A program made the translations under genes and the position numbers. 36,019 nt of DNA from positions 1 to 36,019 of the forward strand of contig JACKDM010000051.1 of assembly GCA_020633515.1 (NCBI GenBank), given 5' to 3'. Below, piece by piece: positions 18,792 to 28,815 of this stretch. The DNA comes from Myxococcales bacterium. Its GTDB lineage: Bacteria > Myxococcota > Bradymonadia > UBA7976 > UBA1532. The notes under the pieces were generated by a model. That model was not told where the DNA came from, did not search any database, and worked only from the letters and a program-made list of their open reading frames with translations. Each line of letters starts with the position of its first letter. Positions within the stretch are counted from its first letter, which is position 1.

Positions 18792-18845
18792 CCTACGTAG
18801 GTCACCGATTTGGGAGGCTGCTACGTAGGCTTCCCCCTTACGTAG
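18792..18845. promoter_or_regulatory. Three TACGTA sites in a divergent promoter region
   Basis: TACGTA occurs at 18794-18799 (within CCTACGTAGG), 18822-18827 (within GCTACGTAGGC) and 18839-18844 (TTACGTAG). The start-to-start distances are 28 and 17 bases. They lie between the flavin oxidoreductase (minus) and the hydrolase (plus), in a stretch with lower GC than its surroundings. A palindromic operator for a regulator of both genes is likely; the regulator is unknown. Confidence 0.6.
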
Positions 18846-18890
18846 CCCGATGACTTCGCGCATTCTGCGGGCACTGCACCCGAGAGGACC

Positions 18891-19688
18891 ATGCCGCTCG
18901 CCGCCCTCGCCGAACGCGCGCTCCGTTACGTCGACTCCGGCGGTGACGGCCCCGTCGTGCTCTGCCTCCCGAGCGTACCGCTCGATCACACCATCTTCGA
19001 CCCCCAGGTCGCAGCGCTCGCCGGCGTCGCCCGCTTCGTGCGCGTCGACCTGCCCGGCGTCGGCCTCACCCCCGTCTGGCCGCCCGGCTACGACGTCTAC
19101 ACGCTCGCCGAAGACACCGTCGCCGTGCTCGACGCGCTCGGCGTCGAGCGCGCGGTGCTGCTCGCGAGCGGCCTCGGCGCCTACGTCGCGCTCCGCATGG
19201 CGCTGCGCTGGCCCGACCGCGTCGCCGCGATGGTGCTCATCGCGGTGCAGGCGAGCGCGCCCGACGAGCTCACCGCCGCCGGCTACCACGGCATCGTCCA
19301 GCTCTGGAGTGACAGCGGCCCGGAACCGATCCTCGCCGACGCCTTCGCCGAGACCCTCTTCGCCGGCCTGCCCGAAGCCGAGCGCCTCTGGCGCGCGCGT
19401 TGGCGCTCGATCCGCCGCGAGGCGCTGGCCGGCCTGCTCGGCGCCGCGCTCAGCGCCGACGACCTCACCGCGAAGCTCCGCGCGATCCGCTGCCCGACCC
19501 GCGTGATGCATGGCACCGATGACGGCGCGCTCGCATCGAATGGCAGCCAGCGCGTCGCCGAGCTGCTCCCGGCCTGCCCGCCGCTCGAGCTCGTCGACGG
19601 CGGCGCCCATGTGTTGAGCCTGAGCCACCCGGCGCTGGTCACCGCGCGGGTGCGGGGCTTCATCGACGACCTGCGGGGACGGCGCTAG
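18891..19688 (+). CDS. Alpha/beta-hydrolase fold protein lacking the usual nucleophile
   Basis: The 265-residue product has the layout of the alpha/beta-hydrolase superfamily: PVVLCLPSVPLDHTIFDPQ, FVRVDLPGVGLT, the elbow VLLASGLGAYVALRMAL, the CPTRVMHGTDDGAL acid segment and the His segment VDGGAHVLSLSHP. In typical members the elbow reads GxSxGG. Here the aligned bases encode A92-S93-G94-L95-G96-A97, so the nucleophile position is Gly94 and Ser93 is one residue too early. The Asp and His of the triad are in place. The protein may be inactive, use another residue, or have a binding role. The ATG follows GAGAGGACC. It is probably co-transcribed with the isomerase gene 37 bases downstream. Confidence 0.85.
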   Translation: MPLAALAERALRYVDSGGDGPVVLCLPSVPLDHTIFDPQVAALAGVARFVRVDLPGVGLTPVWPPGYDVYTLAEDTVAVLDALGVERAVLLASGLGAYVALRMALRWPDRVAAMVLIAVQASAPDELTAAGYHGIVQLWSDSGPEPILADAFAETLFAGLPEAERLWRARWRSIRREALAGLLGAALSADDLTAKLRAIRCPTRVMHGTDDGALASNGSQRVAELLPACPPLELVDGGAHVLSLSHPALVTARVRGFIDDLRGRR

Positions 19689-19725
19689 CCGATCCTGGCC
19701 GGGAGAGTCGCCGGGAGATCCTGCC

Positions 19726-20571
19726 ATGAGCGGCCTGCGCTTCGCCTTCAACACCAACGGCTGCGCCCACCACCGCCTCGACGACGCGCTCGCGCTCATC
19801 GCCGAGGCCGGCTACGCGGGCGTCGCGCTCACCCTCGACCACCACCACCTCGACCCCTTCGCGCCCGCGCTCGACCGCCGCGCCGACGCGCTCGCCCGCC
19901 GCCTCGCCGCGCTCGGCCTCGGCGCCGTCATCGAGACCGGCGCCCGCTACCTGCTCGACCCGCGCCGCAAGCACGAGCCCACGCTCATCAGCCCCGAGCC
20001 CGAAGGCCGCGCCCGCCGCCTCGACTTCCTCACCCGCGCGCTCGACGTCGCCGCCGCGACCGGCGCCGAGGCGGTGAGCCTGTGGTCGGGCGTGCGCGCC
20101 CCCGACCTCGACCCCGCGCTCGCCCGCCGCTGGCTCGCCGAAGGCCTCGCCGAGCTCGTCGCCCGCGCGCAGGCCCGCGAGGTCGTCGTCGCGCTCGAAC
20201 CCGAGCCCGGCCACCTCATCCAGACCGGCGCCGACTACGCCGCGCTCACCGCCGCCGTGCCCGGCCTCACGTTGGCGCTCGACGTCGGCCACCTCCTCGT
20301 CACCGGCGAGGCCGAGCCGGCCGAGGCGATCCTCGCCTGGCGCCACCAGCTCGGCACCGTCGCGATCGAAGACATGAAGCGCGGCGTGCACGAGCACCGC
20401 GCGTTCGGCGAAGGCGACCTCGACCTCCCCGCCGCGCTCGCCGCGCTGCACGCCATCGAGTTCGACCGCCTCGTCTGCGTCGAGCTCTCCCGCGACTCCC
20501 ACCGCGCCCACGAGATCATCCCCGCCTCGATCGCGCAGCTCCGCGCGGCCGAGGCGGCGATCTTCATGTAG
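19726..20571 (+). CDS. Sugar phosphate isomerase/epimerase-like TIM-barrel protein
   Basis: The 281-residue product fits the xylose-isomerase-like TIM-barrel (AP endonuclease 2) family. Visible barrel and metal-site segments are FAFNTNGCAHHRLDDAL, GYAGVALTLDHHHLDPF, VIETGARYLLDP, VVVALEPEPGHLIQT, LTLALDVGHLLVTGE, VAIEDMKRGVHEHRAFGEGD and CVELSRDSHRAHEI. The Glu, Asp-x-Gly-His and Glu residues in these strand ends are those that bind a divalent metal in the family. The substrate cannot be inferred. It is cytoplasmic. The start has GGGAGA before it. The gene converges with aceA, six bases away. Co-transcription with the hydrolase suggests a shared pathway, possibly in carbohydrate or cyclitol metabolism (inference). 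Confidence 0.85.
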   Translation: MSGLRFAFNTNGCAHHRLDDALALIAEAGYAGVALTLDHHHLDPFAPALDRRADALARRLAALGLGAVIETGARYLLDPRRKHEPTLISPEPEGRARRLDFLTRALDVAAATGAEAVSLWSGVRAPDLDPALARRWLAEGLAELVARAQAREVVVALEPEPGHLIQTGADYAALTAAVPGLTLALDVGHLLVTGEAEPAEAILAWRHQLGTVAIEDMKRGVHEHRAFGEGDLDLPAALAALHAIEFDRLVCVELSRDSHRAHEIIPASIAQLRAAEAAIFM

Positions 20572-20577
20572 CGTCAC

Positions 20578-21831
20578 TCACCCGTGGAACTGCTCGGCCT
20601 CGGTCGAGCCCACCATCGCCAGCGTCGCGTCCCCGCCGCCGCTGATCACCCCGCGCACCGCGTCGAAGTAGCCCGTGCCCACCTCGCGCTGGTGCCGGGT
20701 CGCCGTGTAGCCATCGGCCTCCCGGGTGAACTCCCGCGCCTGCAACGCCGCGTAGGCGGTCATGCCGCTCTCCCGGTAGCCGCGCGCCAGCTCGAACATG
20801 CCGAGGTTCTGCGCGTGGAAGCCCGCCAGCGTCACGAACTGGTACTTGTAGCCCATCGCGCCGAGCTCCCGCTGGAAGCGCGCGATCGTCGCGTCGTCGA
20901 GGTTCGCCTTCCAGTTGAACGACGGCGAGCAGTTGTAGGCGAGCAGCTTGCCCGGGTGCGCCTCGTGGATCGCCTCGGCGAAGCGCCGCGCCTCGCCGAG
21001 ATCGGGGTGGCTCGTCTCGCACCACAGCACGTCGGCGTAGCGCGCATAGGCGAGCCCGCGCGCGATCGCGCACTCGAGCCCGCCGGTGATCCGAAAGAAG
21101 CCCTCCTCGGTGCGCTCCCCGGTGAGGAACGGCCGGTCCCGCGGGTCGATGTCGCTCGTCAGCAGCCGCGCGCTGTTCGCGTCGGTGCGCGCGACGAGCA
21201 CCGTCGGCGTCCCCATCACGTCGGCCGCGAGCCGCGCCGCGATCAGCGTCTGCTCGAACGCCCGCGTCGGCACGAGCACCTTGCCGCCGAGGTGGCCGCA
21301 CTTCTTCTCCGCCGCGAGCTGGTCTTCGAAGTGCACCGCCGAAGCGCCCGCCTCGATGAACGACTTCATCAGCTCGTGCGCGTTGAGCGGCCCGCCGAAG
21401 CCCGCCTCCGCGTCGGCGACGAGCGGCACGAGCCAGTCGCGGGTGACCTTGCCCTCGGCGTGCTCGATCTGGTCGGCGCGCAACAGCGCGCGGTTGATGC
21501 GGCGCACGAGCTCGGGCGCGCTGTCGACCGGGTAGAGGCTCTGATCGGGGTAGACCTGCCCGGCGGTGTTGGCGTCGGCGGCGACCTGCCAGCCGCTGAC
21601 GTAGATCGCCGGCAGCCCCGCGCGCACCATCTGCACCGCCTGACCGCCCGAGAGCGCGCCGAGCGAAGGCACGAAAGCTTCGGTGTGCAGCAGCGACCAC
21701 AGCCGCCGCGCGCCGCGATCGGCGAGGGTGTGGGCGATCCGGTGGCTGCCGCGCAGCCGCTCGACGTCGGCCTTCGTGTAGGGGCGCTCGACGCCCTGCC
21801 AGCGGGTGTCGTTGTGGGTCTCGGCGGTCAT
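20578..21831 (-). CDS. aceA: Isocitrate lyase
   Basis: The 417-residue product catalyses isocitrate to succinate plus glyoxylate, the first step of the glyoxylate shunt. The active-site signature KKCGH (176-180, catalytic Cys178) is intact, preceded by [10 protein letters not shown] and [18 protein letters not shown] metal-site residues ([19 protein letters not shown]). SPSFNW and the [11 protein letters not shown] segment match the glyoxylate- and succinate-binding loop. The length is that of the short bacterial form (about 430). The ATG has GAGGAG seven bases upstream. It lies 109 bases behind aceB on the same strand, and the two probably form an operon controlled by the divergent RamB/ScfR-like regulator at 23680. 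Confidence 0.97.
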   Translation of the reverse strand: MTAETHNDTRWQGVERPYTKADVERLRGSHRIAHTLADRGARRLWSLLHTEAFVPSLGALSGGQAVQMVRAGLPAIYVSGWQVAADANTAGQVYPDQSLYPVDSAPELVRRINRALLRADQIEHAEGKVTRDWLVPLVADAEAGFGGPLNAHELMKSFIEAGASAVHFEDQLAAEKKCGHLGGKVLVPTRAFEQTLIAARLAADVMGTPTVLVARTDANSARLLTSDIDPRDRPFLTGERTEEGFFRITGGLECAIARGLAYARYADVLWCETSHPDLGEARRFAEAIHEAHPGKLLAYNCSPSFNWKANLDDATIARFQRELGAMGYKYQFVTLAGFHAQNLGMFELARGYRESGMTAYAALQAREFTREADGYTATRHQREVGTGYFDAVRGVISGGGDATLAMVGSTEAEQFHG

Positions 21832-21940
21832 GGGTGCTCCTCGGGTGATGGCGCTCGCTCGAGCGCGGGTCGGGGGTCCGGGGGTCGAAGGGATCGGTGT
21901 CGTCGATGGGTTCGAGCGATGGCTACGATGTCATCGAATC

Positions 21941-23548
<1,608 letters not shown>

Positions 23549-23649
23549 TGCAACCTCCTGTGTGTGGGTTGTAAAGATCGGCTCGGCGCCCGGCCGTCGC
23601 AAGGGCTTGTTTGTTTTGAGGCTCTCCGTGTTGTCAGGCGCCTTTCGCG

Positions 23650-23662
23650 TAAGCTTCGCAAA
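23650..23662. promoter_or_regulatory. RamB-like operator candidate
   Basis: TAAGCTTCGCAAA (23650-23662) agrees at 10 of 13 positions with the RamB box as I recall it (AAAACTTTGCAAA). It sits in the shared gap between aceB and the regulator gene. The wider stretch TTTCGCG...CGCAAA is a loose inverted repeat. It would let the regulator control both itself and the shunt genes. Confidence 0.5.
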
Positions 23663-23679
23663 CCTGTAAAGGCCATTAC

Positions 23680-25209
23680 ATGACAGATCCGACCCGACTC
23701 GGCACCAAGGTGCGCGCGCTCCGCCGACGCGAGAAGCTCACCCAGGCCGCGTTCGCCGAGCGGCTCGGGATCTCGCCGAGCTACCTCGCGCTCATCGAGG
23801 GCGGCCGCCGCCCGCTCACCGCGCCGCTGCTCATCAAGCTCGCGAGCGCCTTCGAAGTCGACCTCGCCGGCTTCGCCGCCGAAGACGACGCCCGCGTCAC
23901 CGCCGACCTGCTCGATGCCTTCGCCGATCCCGTCTTCGACCCCCACGCGCTGCACGCCGCCGACGTGCGCGAGATGGTCGCCGCCGCGCCCGACGTCGCC
24001 CGCGCGGTGAGCACGATGCACCGGCAGTGGCGCGCCGCGCAGGAGCAGACGCGGGCGCTCGCCGAGGCGTTCGCGCTCGTCGCCGAGACCCGCGTCGAGC
24101 TCCCCCGGCTGCGCCTCGTCGAGCCGCACGAGACCGCCGAAGACGACGACGACGCAACCGACGACGGCGCCGCCCGCCTCGCGCTCAGCAGCGCGCTCCC
24201 CGCCGAAGAGGTCAGCGACGCCTTGCAGCGCGCCGACAACCACTTCCCCGCGCTCGAAGCCGCCGCCGAGCGGCTCCGCGCCGAGCTCGACGGCGGCGAG
24301 AGCGACCTCTGCGGCGCGCTCGTGCGCCGCCTCGAAGCGGCCGGCGTCGGGGTGAGCGTCGAGCCGTTCGACGCGATGGCCGGCGCGCTGCGGCGCTTCG
24401 ACAGCGGGCCCCGCCGGCTGCGGCTCTCCGAGCGGCTCCCGCGGGCGAGCCTCACCTTTCAGCTCGCCCATCAGGCGGGGCTGCTGCTCGCCGCCGACGC
24501 GCTCGACGCGATCGTCGCCGACGCCGGCTTCGCCTCGGCGACCGCGCGCACGCTCTACCGCGTCGCGCTCGCCAACTACTTCGCCGGCGCGGTGCTCATG
24601 CCCTACGACGCGACCCTCGACGCCGCCATCGCCCGCCGCTACGACGTCGAGCTGTTGATGCACCGCTTCGGCGCGAGCTTCGAGCAGGTCGCCCACCGGC
24701 TCACCACCCTGCGCCGCCCCCACGCGGCCGGGGTGCCGCTGCACTTCATCCGGGTCGACATCGCCGGCAACATCTCCAAGCGCTTCAGCGGCTCGGGGAT
24801 CCGCTTCGCCCGCATCGCCGGCGCCTGCCCGCGCTGGAACGTACACGCCGCCTTCCTCACCCCCGGCCGGATCCGCACCCAGGTCTCGGAGATGCCCGAC
24901 AAGCGCCGCTACTTCTGCATCGCCCGCACCGTCGAGCGCGGCGGCGCCGGCTGGAGCGCGCCCCGCACCACGCTCGCCGTCGGGCTCGGCGCCCGCCTCG
25001 AAGACGCCGGCGCGCTCGTCTACGCCGAGGGCGTCGACCTCGAGCGCGCCGCCGCCGCCGCCGTCCCCGTCGGCATCACCTGCCGCCTCTGCCCGCGCAT
25101 GGACTGCGCGCAGCGCGCGATGCCGCCGCTGCACGCGCCGCTGCGCGTCGACCCCGACGTGCGCGGGCTCTCGTTCTACGCCACCCCCGGCGCCGAGCCC
25201 GCGCGCTGA
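23680..25209 (+). CDS. Short-chain fatty acyl/acetate-type transcriptional regulator (RamB/ScfR/PccR-like)
   Basis: The 509-residue protein opens with an XRE-type helix-turn-helix (about 10-64: VRALRRREKLTQAAFAERLG, SYLALIEGGRRPLTAPLL), continues with a long IrrE/ImmA-like domain (DUF955), and ends in the Cys-containing domain (CRLCPRMDCAQRAMPPLHAP) typical of the RamB/PccR/MccR/ScfR group. In that group the DUF955 part lacks HExxH; here the equivalent stretch is FQLAHQAGLLL, also without it, so it senses rather than cleaves. These regulators are known to control acetate, propionate and glyoxylate-shunt genes, binding acyl-CoAs. Its position, divergent from aceB-aceA, supports that role strongly. 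The ATG follows AAAGG at good spacing. A 13-base tandem repeat spans its stop. Confidence 0.93.
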   Translation: MTDPTRLGTKVRALRRREKLTQAAFAERLGISPSYLALIEGGRRPLTAPLLIKLASAFEVDLAGFAAEDDARVTADLLDAFADPVFDPHALHAADVREMVAAAPDVARAVSTMHRQWRAAQEQTRALAEAFALVAETRVELPRLRLVEPHETAEDDDDATDDGAARLALSSALPAEEVSDALQRADNHFPALEAAAERLRAELDGGESDLCGALVRRLEAAGVGVSVEPFDAMAGALRRFDSGPRRLRLSERLPRASLTFQLAHQAGLLLAADALDAIVADAGFASATARTLYRVALANYFAGAVLMPYDATLDAAIARRYDVELLMHRFGASFEQVAHRLTTLRRPHAAGVPLHFIRVDIAGNISKRFSGSGIRFARIAGACPRWNVHAAFLTPGRIRTQVSEMPDKRRYFCIARTVERGGAGWSAPRTTLAVGLGARLEDAGALVYAEGVDLERAAAAAVPVGITCRLCPRMDCAQRAMPPLHAPLRVDPDVRGLSFYATPGAEPAR

Positions 25210-25233
25210 GCCCGCGCGCTGAGCCCGCGCGCT
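25195..25233 (+). repeat. Tandem 13-base repeat, three copies
   Basis: GAGCCCGCGCGCT occurs three times head to tail, the first copy encoding the regulator's final residues and reading into its stop codon TGA. Each further copy also contains TGA in frame with the stop or next to it. The repeat is likely a slippage expansion and could vary among strains. Confidence 0.75.
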
Positions 25234-25239
25234 GAGCCC

Positions 25240-25268
25240 TTGCGAGCGCCCCGCGCTTGCCCCACCCT
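25240..25268 (+). promoter_or_regulatory. Putative promoter of the MATE gene
   Basis: TTGCGA (25240-25245), a 17-base spacer, and CACCCT (25263-25268). The ATG at 25275 begins six bases after the -10 box, so the mRNA would be leaderless. Confidence 0.45.
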
Positions 25269-25274
25269 GAGCCG

Positions 25275-26642
25275 ATGCCGACCGCCGCCCTCGGCGCCGA
25301 GCTCCGCGCCACGCTGCGCCTCGCCGCCCCGCTCGCGCTCGCGTTCGCGACGCTCCAGCTCCTCACCCTCACCGACACCGCCGTCGCCGGCCACCTCGGC
25401 GCGAGCGCGCTCGCCGCCGTCGGGCTCGGCCACTCGATGTACTACATCGCGAGCACCTTCCCCGCCGGGGTCATGCTCGCGCTCGACCCGCTCGTCGCGC
25501 AGGCCATCGGCGCCGGCCGCCCCGAAGAGACCCGCCGCCACCTCGCGAGCGCCCGCCGGCTCGCGCTCTGGCTCACCCTGCCCGCGACCCTCGCCGCGCT
25601 CGCGCTCACCGCCGCCGCGCTCGCGCTCGGCGATCTCGGCGCCGACACCCGCGCCCAGACCTGGGGCTACCTGCTCGCCCGCCTCCCCTCGATCTGGCCC
25701 TACCTCGTCGGCATCGCCCAGCGCTCGGTCCTCCAGAGCTGGGGCCGCCTCGCGCCCTTCGTACACGCCACGCTCATCGCCAACCTCGTCAACGTGCCCG
25801 CCAGCGTCGGCCTCGGCTTCGGCGACCGCGCGCTCACCGCGATCGGCCTCCCCGCCATCGGCCTCGGCGACGGCCTCGGCGTCGTCGGCATCGGCCTCGC
25901 CTCGACCCTCGTCGCCTTCGTGCAGGTCGCCATCACCGCCCGCGCCGTGCGCCGACTGCCCGTGCCCGCCGAGCCCGACGCCGCACCGCCCCCGCTCCGC
26001 CCCCAGTGGCGCCTCGGCTGGCCGGTCGGGCTGCAGTACCTCGCCGAGGTCGGCATCTTCGGCGGCGCCACCGCGGTCATGGGCGTCTTCGGCGAGACCC
26101 CGCTCGCCGCCGGCCAGATCACCTTCCAGATCACCACCCTCGGCTTCTGCGCCTGCCTCGGGATCGGCAACGCCGCCGCCGTGCGCGTCGGGCTCGCCGT
26201 CGGCGCCGGCGACACCCCGAGCGCGCGCCGCGCCGGCCTCATCGCCGCCGGCCTCGGGCTCGCGATCATGGGCGCGAGCGCCGCCGCGCTGCTGCTCTTC
26301 GCGCCCGCGATCGCCGCCGCCTTCACCCCGGTCCCCGCCGTGCAGAGCGCCGCGACCGTGCTCCTGCGCATCGCCGCCATCTGGCAGCTCTTCGACGCGA
26401 TCCAGGCCATCATGGCCGGCGCGCTCCGCGGCGCGGGCGACACCCGCGCGGCGATGATCATCGGCGTCGTCGGCTACTGGATCATCGGCGTCCCCATCGC
26501 GCTCGGGCTCGCGTTCGGCGCCGCGCTCGAGGTCCCCGGCCTCTACGGCGGCCTCGTCGCCGGCCTCGCCTTCAGCGCCGTCGTGCTCGCCGCCCGCTTC
26601 CTCGCCGTCAGCGCCCGCCCCATCGCCGCCGCCGCCCGCTGA
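25275..26642 (+). CDS. MATE-family multidrug/metabolite exporter
   Basis: The 455-residue product is a polytopic inner-membrane protein with about 12 hydrophobic segments in two halves, typical of the MATE (NorM/DinF-like) family. Characteristic segments are [35 protein letters not shown] near the N-terminus (with the conserved Asp in [10 protein letters not shown]), [21 protein letters not shown], and in the second half [25 protein letters not shown] and [15 protein letters not shown] (the usual LRGxGDT motif). It probably exports cations or organic molecules in exchange for sodium ions or protons. No substrate can be given. A TTG at 25257 would add six residues, but the ATG at 25275 is favoured because it fits a promoter six bases upstream. 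Confidence 0.92.
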   Translation: MPTAALGAELRATLRLAAPLALAFATLQLLTLTDTAVAGHLGASALAAVGLGHSMYYIASTFPAGVMLALDPLVAQAIGAGRPEETRRHLASARRLALWLTLPATLAALALTAAALALGDLGADTRAQTWGYLLARLPSIWPYLVGIAQRSVLQSWGRLAPFVHATLIANLVNVPASVGLGFGDRALTAIGLPAIGLGDGLGVVGIGLASTLVAFVQVAITARAVRRLPVPAEPDAAPPPLRPQWRLGWPVGLQYLAEVGIFGGATAVMGVFGETPLAAGQITFQITTLGFCACLGIGNAAAVRVGLAVGAGDTPSARRAGLIAAGLGLAIMGASAAALLLFAPAIAAAFTPVPAVQSAATVLLRIAAIWQLFDAIQAIMAGALRGAGDTRAAMIIGVVGYWIIGVPIALGLAFGAALEVPGLYGGLVAGLAFSAVVLAARFLAVSARPIAAAAR

Positions 26643-26666
26643 GCGCCCAGGAAACCGCCCCACCCC

Positions 26667-26695
26667 TTGCCGCGCCGGCCCGAGCGGCCCATACT
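26667..26695 (+). promoter_or_regulatory. Putative promoter of mdh
   Basis: TTGCCG (26667-26672), a 17-base spacer, and CATACT (26690-26695), followed by a leader of about 41 bases with AAGGAG before the ATG at 26743. This is the best sigma-70-like promoter I see in the window. Confidence 0.55.
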
Positions 26696-26742
26696 GCGCC
26701 CGAATCCGGGGCCCGGAGCGCCCCCCACCCAAGGAGTCGTCG

Positions 26743-27735
26743 ATGTCCGACAAGACCCCCCTCCGCGTCGCCGTCACCGGCGCCGCCGGCCAGATCGGCT
26801 ACAGCCTGCTCTTCCCCATCGCCGCCGGTCACGTCTTCGGGCCCGACCAGCCGGTCATCCTCCAGCTCCTCGAACTCCCCGTCGCCCTCGGCGCCCTCGA
26901 AGGCTGCAAGATGGAGCTCGACGACTGCGCCTACCCGCTCCTCGCCGACATCGTCACCACCAGCGACGCCGAGGTCGCGTTCGGCGACGCCGACCTCGTC
27001 ATGCTCGTCGGCAGCAAGCCCCGCGGCCCCGGCATGCAGCGCGCCGATCTCATCCGCGAGAACGGCCCGATCTTCGTCGGCCAGGGCAAGGCGATCGACG
27101 CCGCCGCCAAAGCGAGCGTCAAGGTCGTCACCGTCGGCAACCCCTGCAACACCAACTGCCTCATCGCGATGCACCAGGCGAAGCGCGTCGACCGGCGCAA
27201 CTTCACCGCGATGACCCGCCTCGACCAGAACCGCGCCACCACCCAGATCGCGCAGAAGGCCGGCGCCCCCGTCCGCGCCGTCAGCAAGCTCGCCGTGTGG
27301 GGCAACCACTCGACGACCATGTACCCCGACTACACCAACGCGCTCGTCAACGGGAAGCCCGTCACCGAGGTCATCGACGACCACGCCTGGCTCGACGGCC
27401 CCTTCATCACCACCGTGCAGGACCGCGGCAAGGCCATCATCGACGCCCGCGGCAAGTCATCGGCCGCCTCGGCCGCCTGGGCCGCCATCGACCACGCCCG
27501 CGACTGGTTCCGCCCCACGCCCGCCGGGCAGTGGGTCAGCATGGCCGTCCCGAGCGATGGCAGCTATGGCATCACCAAGGGTCTCATCTACTCGTTCCCT
27601 TGCCGCGTCGATGGCAACGGCGACTATGAGATCGTGCAGGGCGTCGAGCTCGACGAGAAGGCGCGCGCCCGTGTCATCAAGAGCATGCGCGAGCTCGAAG
27701 AGGAGCGCGACACCGTCGCCGACCTGCTCGGCTGA
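26743..27735 (+). CDS. mdh: Malate dehydrogenase (cytosolic-type, NAD-dependent)
   Basis: The 330-residue product is the type 2 malate dehydrogenase. It interconverts malate and oxaloacetate with NAD in the TCA cycle and glyoxylate shunt. Visible signatures are the NAD-binding [13 protein letters not shown] (12-24), the substrate loop [16 protein letters not shown] (Arg94 and Arg100), the [13 protein letters not shown] segment with Asp161 and Arg164, and the catalytic His189 in [12 protein letters not shown]. All catalytic residues are present, and the length is normal (about 327). AAGGAG lies in front of the ATG. A strong stem-loop follows the stop codon after ten bases, so the gene appears to be a single transcription unit. 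It pairs functionally with the shunt genes upstream, which yield malate. Confidence 0.97.
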   Translation: MSDKTPLRVAVTGAAGQIGYSLLFPIAAGHVFGPDQPVILQLLELPVALGALEGCKMELDDCAYPLLADIVTTSDAEVAFGDADLVMLVGSKPRGPGMQRADLIRENGPIFVGQGKAIDAAAKASVKVVTVGNPCNTNCLIAMHQAKRVDRRNFTAMTRLDQNRATTQIAQKAGAPVRAVSKLAVWGNHSTTMYPDYTNALVNGKPVTEVIDDHAWLDGPFITTVQDRGKAIIDARGKSSAASAAWAAIDHARDWFRPTPAGQWVSMAVPSDGSYGITKGLIYSFPCRVDGNGDYEIVQGVELDEKARARVIKSMRELEEERDTVADLLG

Positions 27736-27745
27736 GCGACGCCCG

Positions 27746-27775
27746 GCGTGGCCGGCGGGGGGTCGCCGGCCACGC
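27746..27775 (+). terminator. Stem-loop terminator after mdh
   Basis: GCGTGGCCGGCG (27746-27757) pairs perfectly over 12 bases with 27764-27775 around a GGGGGT loop. It starts ten bases after the mdh stop. The following bases are not T-rich, so it may act together with Rho or by the stem alone. Confidence 0.7.
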
Positions 27776-27822
27776 GCCCGACGCTGACCGGCGAGGCCCG
27801 CCGCCTCGCCCCGAGGACGACC

Positions 27823-28809
27823 GTGCCCGATCGTGATCCCACGGCGCTGATCGGCCGCAACCTCGGCGGCCGCTACCGCCTCGACGCGCTCGCCGAGCGC
27901 TGTCCCCACGGCGTCGTCTACGCCGCCCACGATCTGCACAGCGGCCGCCCGGTCAGCGTGCGGCTCCTCACCGGCATCGACCCGCCCGGCCCCGACTTCG
28001 AACGCGAGGCCCGCCGCCTCCGCGCGCTGCACGACACGCTCATCGCCCGCCTGCACGCCTCGGTGCGCCTCGCCGACGGCACCGCCGGCCTCGTGATGGA
28101 GCCGATGGAGGGCGAGCGCCTGCGCGACCGCATGGCCCGCGGCGTGCTCCCCGTCGCCGAGGCGCTGCACATCCTCGACGCGGTGCTGCGCGCGCTCGAG
28201 ATCTGCCACGTCGCCGGCATCGTCCACCGCGACGTGCGCCCCGAGAACATCCTCCTCGACGCCGAGGGCCACCCGCCCGGCGAGCCCGCCGTCAAGCTGC
28301 ACGGCGCCGGCCTCGCCCAGCTCGTCGACCAGCGCGCCGCCGGCGGCATGCTCTACGGCCACCCGCTCTTCACCGCGCCCGAGCAATGGGTCAACCGCGC
28401 CGTCGACCCCCGCGCCGACCTCTACGCCGTCGCGCTCATCGGCCATGTCATGCTGCGCGGCCGCCACTTCATCGAGCCCGGCCCCCCGCTCGAGGTCTGC
28501 CGCCGCCACTTCGACGCGCCCCGCCCCCCGCTGCACCAGAGCGGCCGCGGCGAGCCGATCCCCGCCACCCTCGGCGCCACGCTCACCCGCTCCGCCTCGC
28601 CCCGCCCCGAAGACCGCTTCCCCACCGCCGAGGCCATGCGCGCCGCGATCGCCGCCGCCCGCGTCGAGCTGCCCTCGCGCCCTCCCCTGCCCCGCCTCCC
28701 CACCGGCCCGCTCCCCGAGCCGATCGACCCCTCGACCCGCCCGATCCGCATCGACGCCGACGACCTGCACCGCATCACCGCCGAGCTCGCCGCCGCCTTC
28801 GACGAGTGA
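27823..28809 (+). CDS. Serine/threonine kinase-fold protein, probable pseudokinase
   Basis: The 328-residue product has a eukaryotic-type kinase fold. Several catalytic positions are altered: the VAIK Lys is Arg47 (PVSVRLL), the HRDLKPEN loop reads HRDVRPEN (Arg139 for Lys) with the catalytic Asp137 still present, and the DFG motif reads G161-A-G (LHGAGLAQ), so the metal-binding Asp is lost. The Gly-rich loop (AERCPHGVVYAAHD) is also degenerate. The alpha-C Glu62, the APE-like TAPEQW and the fold's C-lobe (DLYAVALIGHVML) remain. Weak or no phosphotransfer is expected; a nucleotide-sensing or scaffold role is possible. No transmembrane tail is seen. A GTG at 27823 preceded by GAGGA is chosen, since the upstream GTG at 27748 lies inside the mdh terminator stem. 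It converges with the CpXC gene. Confidence 0.82.
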   Translation: MPDRDPTALIGRNLGGRYRLDALAERCPHGVVYAAHDLHSGRPVSVRLLTGIDPPGPDFEREARRLRALHDTLIARLHASVRLADGTAGLVMEPMEGERLRDRMARGVLPVAEALHILDAVLRALEICHVAGIVHRDVRPENILLDAEGHPPGEPAVKLHGAGLAQLVDQRAAGGMLYGHPLFTAPEQWVNRAVDPRADLYAVALIGHVMLRGRHFIEPGPPLEVCRRHFDAPRPPLHQSGRGEPIPATLGATLTRSASPRPEDRFPTAEAMRAAIAAARVELPSRPPLPRLPTGPLPEPIDPSTRPIRIDADDLHRITAELAAAFDE

Positions 28810-28815
28810 TCGCGC

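Noticed and set aside
27748..27822. GTG start at 27748 for the pseudokinase.
   Set aside because: It lies in the stem of the mdh terminator, and the 25 extra residues are not kinase-like.
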